Below are positions 62,283 through 64,000 of a stretch of DNA of 64,000 nucleotides, in pieces. This DNA is from Rhizobacter sp. (GTDB taxonomy: Bacteria > Pseudomonadota > Gammaproteobacteria > Burkholderiales > Burkholderiaceae_C). A program made the translations under genes and the position numbers. Numbering within the stretch: position 1 is the stretch's first letter; the number at the start of each line of letters is the position of its first letter. Location of the stretch: contig JAMLIM010000010.1 in the NCBI GenBank assembly GCA_023954175.1, positions 1 to 64,000 of the forward strand. Direction: 5' to 3'. Under the pieces are notes generated by a model. It searched no databases and was not told the DNA's origin. It was given only the letters and a program-made list of their open reading frames with translations.

Positions 62283-62550
62283 GGGTCGCTCCTCTTTGGT
62301 CTTTCAATGCCACATTATGTGCAGGGGAATTGCCAGCTTCTTGAGCGGAATCAAGCCGCTGAGAGCGTCGCGCGGGCGCCACGCCAGCCAGCGTGGCGTC
62401 AGCTTGCTCCGGCTCGTCTGCCTCGAGTACACGCATGCCCTCGCGCTCCAGATCGTCGAATTGCCCCGCATGCAGCGCCCAGGCAAAGAGCCCGATCAGG
62501 CCCAGCACCAGCAGCACCGACATCGGCAGCAGAAGGTAGAGACTTTCCAA
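62275..62550 (-). CDS. ccoS: cbb3 oxidase maturation protein CcoS, with a C-terminal extension
   Basis: CcoS is a small single-helix protein needed to insert cofactors into cbb3 oxidase. The predicted 91 residues begin [20 protein letters not shown] and [20 protein letters not shown], the family core. The start is TTG at 62550, supported by a GAGGA site 7 nt upstream; an ATG ten codons later would remove conserved residues. CcoS proteins are usually about 45-70 residues, so the tail after VLEADEPEQ is extra and of unknown role. Part of that tail is coded by the DNA that holds the ccoN FNR-type promoter, which may constrain it. It sits 10 nt after ccoI. Confidence 0.88.
   Translation of the reverse strand: MESLYLLLPMSVLLVLGLIGLFAWALHAGQFDDLEREGMRVLEADEPEQADATLAGVAPARRSQRLDSAQEAGNSPAHNVALKDQRGATHE
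62314..62354 (-). promoter_or_regulatory. Predicted class II FNR promoter for ccoN inside ccoS
   Basis: The dyad TTGATTCCGCTCAA (minus strand, 62354-62341) matches TTGAT-N4-ATCAA at 9 of 10 fixed positions. A CATAAT -10 lies at 62319-62314, with centres 31 nt apart, giving an FNR site near -41 and a start near 62307, about 25 nt before the ccoN ATG. This is the textbook class II arrangement for anaerobic activation. Confidence 0.7.
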
Positions 62551-62560
62551 TGTCGCGTCC

Positions 62561-64000
62561 TCAGCGTCCGGCCCGCAACGCGTTGAGCACGACCACGAGC
62601 GAACTCGTGGCCATTCCGGCGCCCGCCGCCCACGCCGGCAACCAGCCGGCGAGCGCGAGCGGCACGCACACGGCGTTGTAGAGCAGGGCCCACGAGAGAT
62701 TCTGGCGCACGATGCGCATCGTAAGCGTGGCACGGGCGCGTGTGGCCGGCACCTCGGCCAGCCGGCTGCCGAGCACGATGAAGTCGGAGCGCTGCTGCGC
62801 GAGCGCGCTGCCGTGACTGAGCGCGAACGAAACGTCGGCGCGCGCCAACACCGGCGCGTCATTCAAGCCGTCGCCCACCATCAGCACGGTGCGACCCTCG
62901 CGTTGCCAGTGGGCGAGCGCGTCGAGCTTGTCCTGCGGCGAGGCCCCGCCCTGCGCGCGGCCGATGCCGAGCCGCGACGCAATGCCTTGCGTGCTCTGCG
63001 ACGCGTCGCCCGACAGGACCTGCAACTGCATGCCCTGCGCGCGCAGCGACGCCAGCGCAGCGCTCACGTCGGGGCGCAAGGCCTCGTCGAATTCGAAGCG
63101 GATCGATTCGCGCTCAGCGGCATTCACCGGCGCGCAGGCGACCGCCGGACGCGCCGCGTCGGCGGATGTCGTGAGTCCGACCCAGCTCGGCGCGCCGAGC
63201 CGCCAAAGGCGCCCGGTTTCGTCGACACCCTGCACGCCCTGGCCCGGGACTTCGACGAGCTCCCGCCAAACCTGGCGGCCCTGCGGCAAGGCCTGCGCGA
63301 GCGCGACCGACAGCGGGTGGCGCGAATGGGCTGCGAGCGAGGCTGCACGCGCGCTCAGGCTTGCCGCGTCGGCGCCCTCGGATGTCAGCGTGGCCGCCAG
63401 CACCAGCTTGTCCTGCGTCAGCGTGCCGGTCTTGTCGAAGCAGGCCAGATCGGCGCGCTCGAGCACCTCGAAGGCGTCGAGGCGCTGCACGAGCACGCCA
63501 CGCCTGGCGAGCGCTCCGGCCGCGCTCAGCAGCGCCGCCGGCGCGGCGAGCGAGAGCGCGCAGGGGCAGGTCACGATCAACACCGACACACCGACCCAGA
63601 GCGCCCGCGGCGGATCGATCACGCTCCACGCCGCGACCGCCGCCGCGGCGAGCGCCAGCACCGCCCACAGGAAAGGTCCCGCCAGCCGGTCGGTGGCGCG
63701 CACGATGGCGGGCCGCTCGGTCAGCGCGCGGCCGACCAGATCGACGATCTGCGCGTAGCGCGTGCCCTCCCCCAGCTGGCGCAGCGCGACCACGACCGGC
63801 GCCCCGAGATTCATGCTGCCGCCGACGACGGCGTCGCCGACGCCGCGTTCGACCGGGCGCGATTCACCCGACAGCATCGCTTCATCGACCTGGGTGCGCC
63901 CTTCGAGCAGCGTGCCGTCGCCCGGAAACACCTGCCCGGCGGCAATCCGCACGTGGTCGCCGACGCGCAGGCGCGCCGTCGCGACCGGCCGCGCAACGCC
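62561..64000 (-). CDS. ccoI: Copper-transporting P-type ATPase CcoI, C-terminal part (5' end outside window)
   Basis: CcoI moves copper across the inner membrane for the cbb3 oxidase. The frame is open to the window end, so the N-terminal metal-binding domain and first helices are missing. Visible motifs in order: the actuator loop GRTQVDEAMLSGESRPV (TGES-like, here SGES), the membrane CPC copper motif in VLIVTCPCALSLAAPAALLS, the phosphorylation motif FDKTGTLTQDKL, the nucleotide-binding domain, and the hinge MVGDGLNDAPVLARADVSFA. It ends with two membrane helices. The stop is 10 nt before ccoS, so ccoI-S-N-O-Q-P-G is one gene run with an added internal promoter. Confidence 0.95.
   Translation of the reverse strand, partial: GVARPVATARLRVGDHVRIAAGQVFPGDGTLLEGRTQVDEAMLSGESRPVERGVGDAVVGGSMNLGAPVVVALRQLGEGTRYAQIVDLVGRALTERPAIVRATDRLAGPFLWAVLALAAAAVAAWSVIDPPRALWVGVSVLIVTCPCALSLAAPAALLSAAGALARRGVLVQRLDAFEVLERADLACFDKTGTLTQDKLVLAATLTSEGADAASLSARAASLAAHSRHPLSVALAQALPQGRQVWRELVEVPGQGVQGVDETGRLWRLGAPSWVGLTTSADAARPAVACAPVNAAERESIRFEFDEALRPDVSAALASLRAQGMQLQVLSGDASQSTQGIASRLGIGRAQGGASPQDKLDALAHWQREGRTVLMVGDGLNDAPVLARADVSFALSHGSALAQQRSDFIVLGSRLAEVPATRARATLTMRIVRQNLSWALLYNAVCVPLALAGWLPAWAAGAGMATSSLVVVLNALRAGR

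Overview
The window is dense, roughly two-thirds G+C chromosomal DNA from a Gram-negative bacterium, most likely a betaproteobacterium of the order Burkholderiales. The evidence is the GC-rich codon use, the tmk-holB-pilZ-tatD block, the cysS-HhH glycosylase-accA-tilS-lysC-tRNA-Ser block, a complete System I cytochrome c maturation operon, and a cbb3 oxidase cluster linked to hemN and an FNR regulator. These placements come from gene order and protein resemblance, not from a database search. I see no insertion sequence, prophage, integrase, CRISPR array or obvious pseudogene.

Layout. 1-4452 (+): end of mltG, then tmk, holB, pilZ-type, tatD, a secreted ankyrin protein and a small unknown protein. 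4827-8512 (-): a PqiABC-type lipid-transport operon in which PqiA is split into two genes. 8723-14686 (-): a tripartite RND efflux operon. 14937-20997 (-): tRNA-Ser(GCU), lysC, tilS, accA, a DNA glycosylase and cysS. 21233-24565 (+): a TPR protein, two cyclophilins, lpxH and mtfA. 24636-27289 (-): clpA and clpS. 27617-30449 (+): an acyltransferase, an alpha/beta hydrolase and a ProQ-like RNA chaperone. 30567-37733 (+): ccmABCDEFGHI in one operon. 37775-40672 (-): a C4-dicarboxylate-type TRAP transporter. 40840-41331 (-): a hemerythrin protein. 41523-51478: a divergent catabolic island with a GntR regulator and FAD/Fe-S dehydrogenase on one side, and an aminotransferase, a second TRAP transporter, an enoyl-CoA hydratase-like protein and a class III CoA-transferase on the other. 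51549-53388 (-): a GlcG-like protein and icd. 53579-64000: a small secreted protein, then hemN, fnr and the ccoI-S-N-O-Q-P-G cluster.

How the genes fit together. The Ccm system attaches heme to c-type cytochromes, including CcoO and CcoP of the cbb3 oxidase at the other end of the window. CcoG, CcoI and CcoS assemble that oxidase. FNR, HemN and the oxidase form a low-oxygen module. I found several 14-bp FNR-type dyads (TTGAN-N4-NTCAA). The best lies inside ccoS, with a CATAAT -10 at class II spacing ahead of ccoN. A second lies ahead of the hemerythrin gene with matching -10 geometry, and others lie ahead of the TRAP dctP gene and between hemN and fnr. The low-oxygen regulon may therefore extend to the hemerythrin and to dicarboxylate uptake.

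The part least explained by known pathways is the divergent island at 41523-51478. Its shared 113-bp intergenic region carries two copies of an 11-bp element exactly 65 bp apart, probably operators for the GntR regulator. Its enzymes suggest uptake and breakdown of a 2-hydroxy, amino or branched carboxylic acid through a CoA thioester, but the substrate cannot be read from the sequence.
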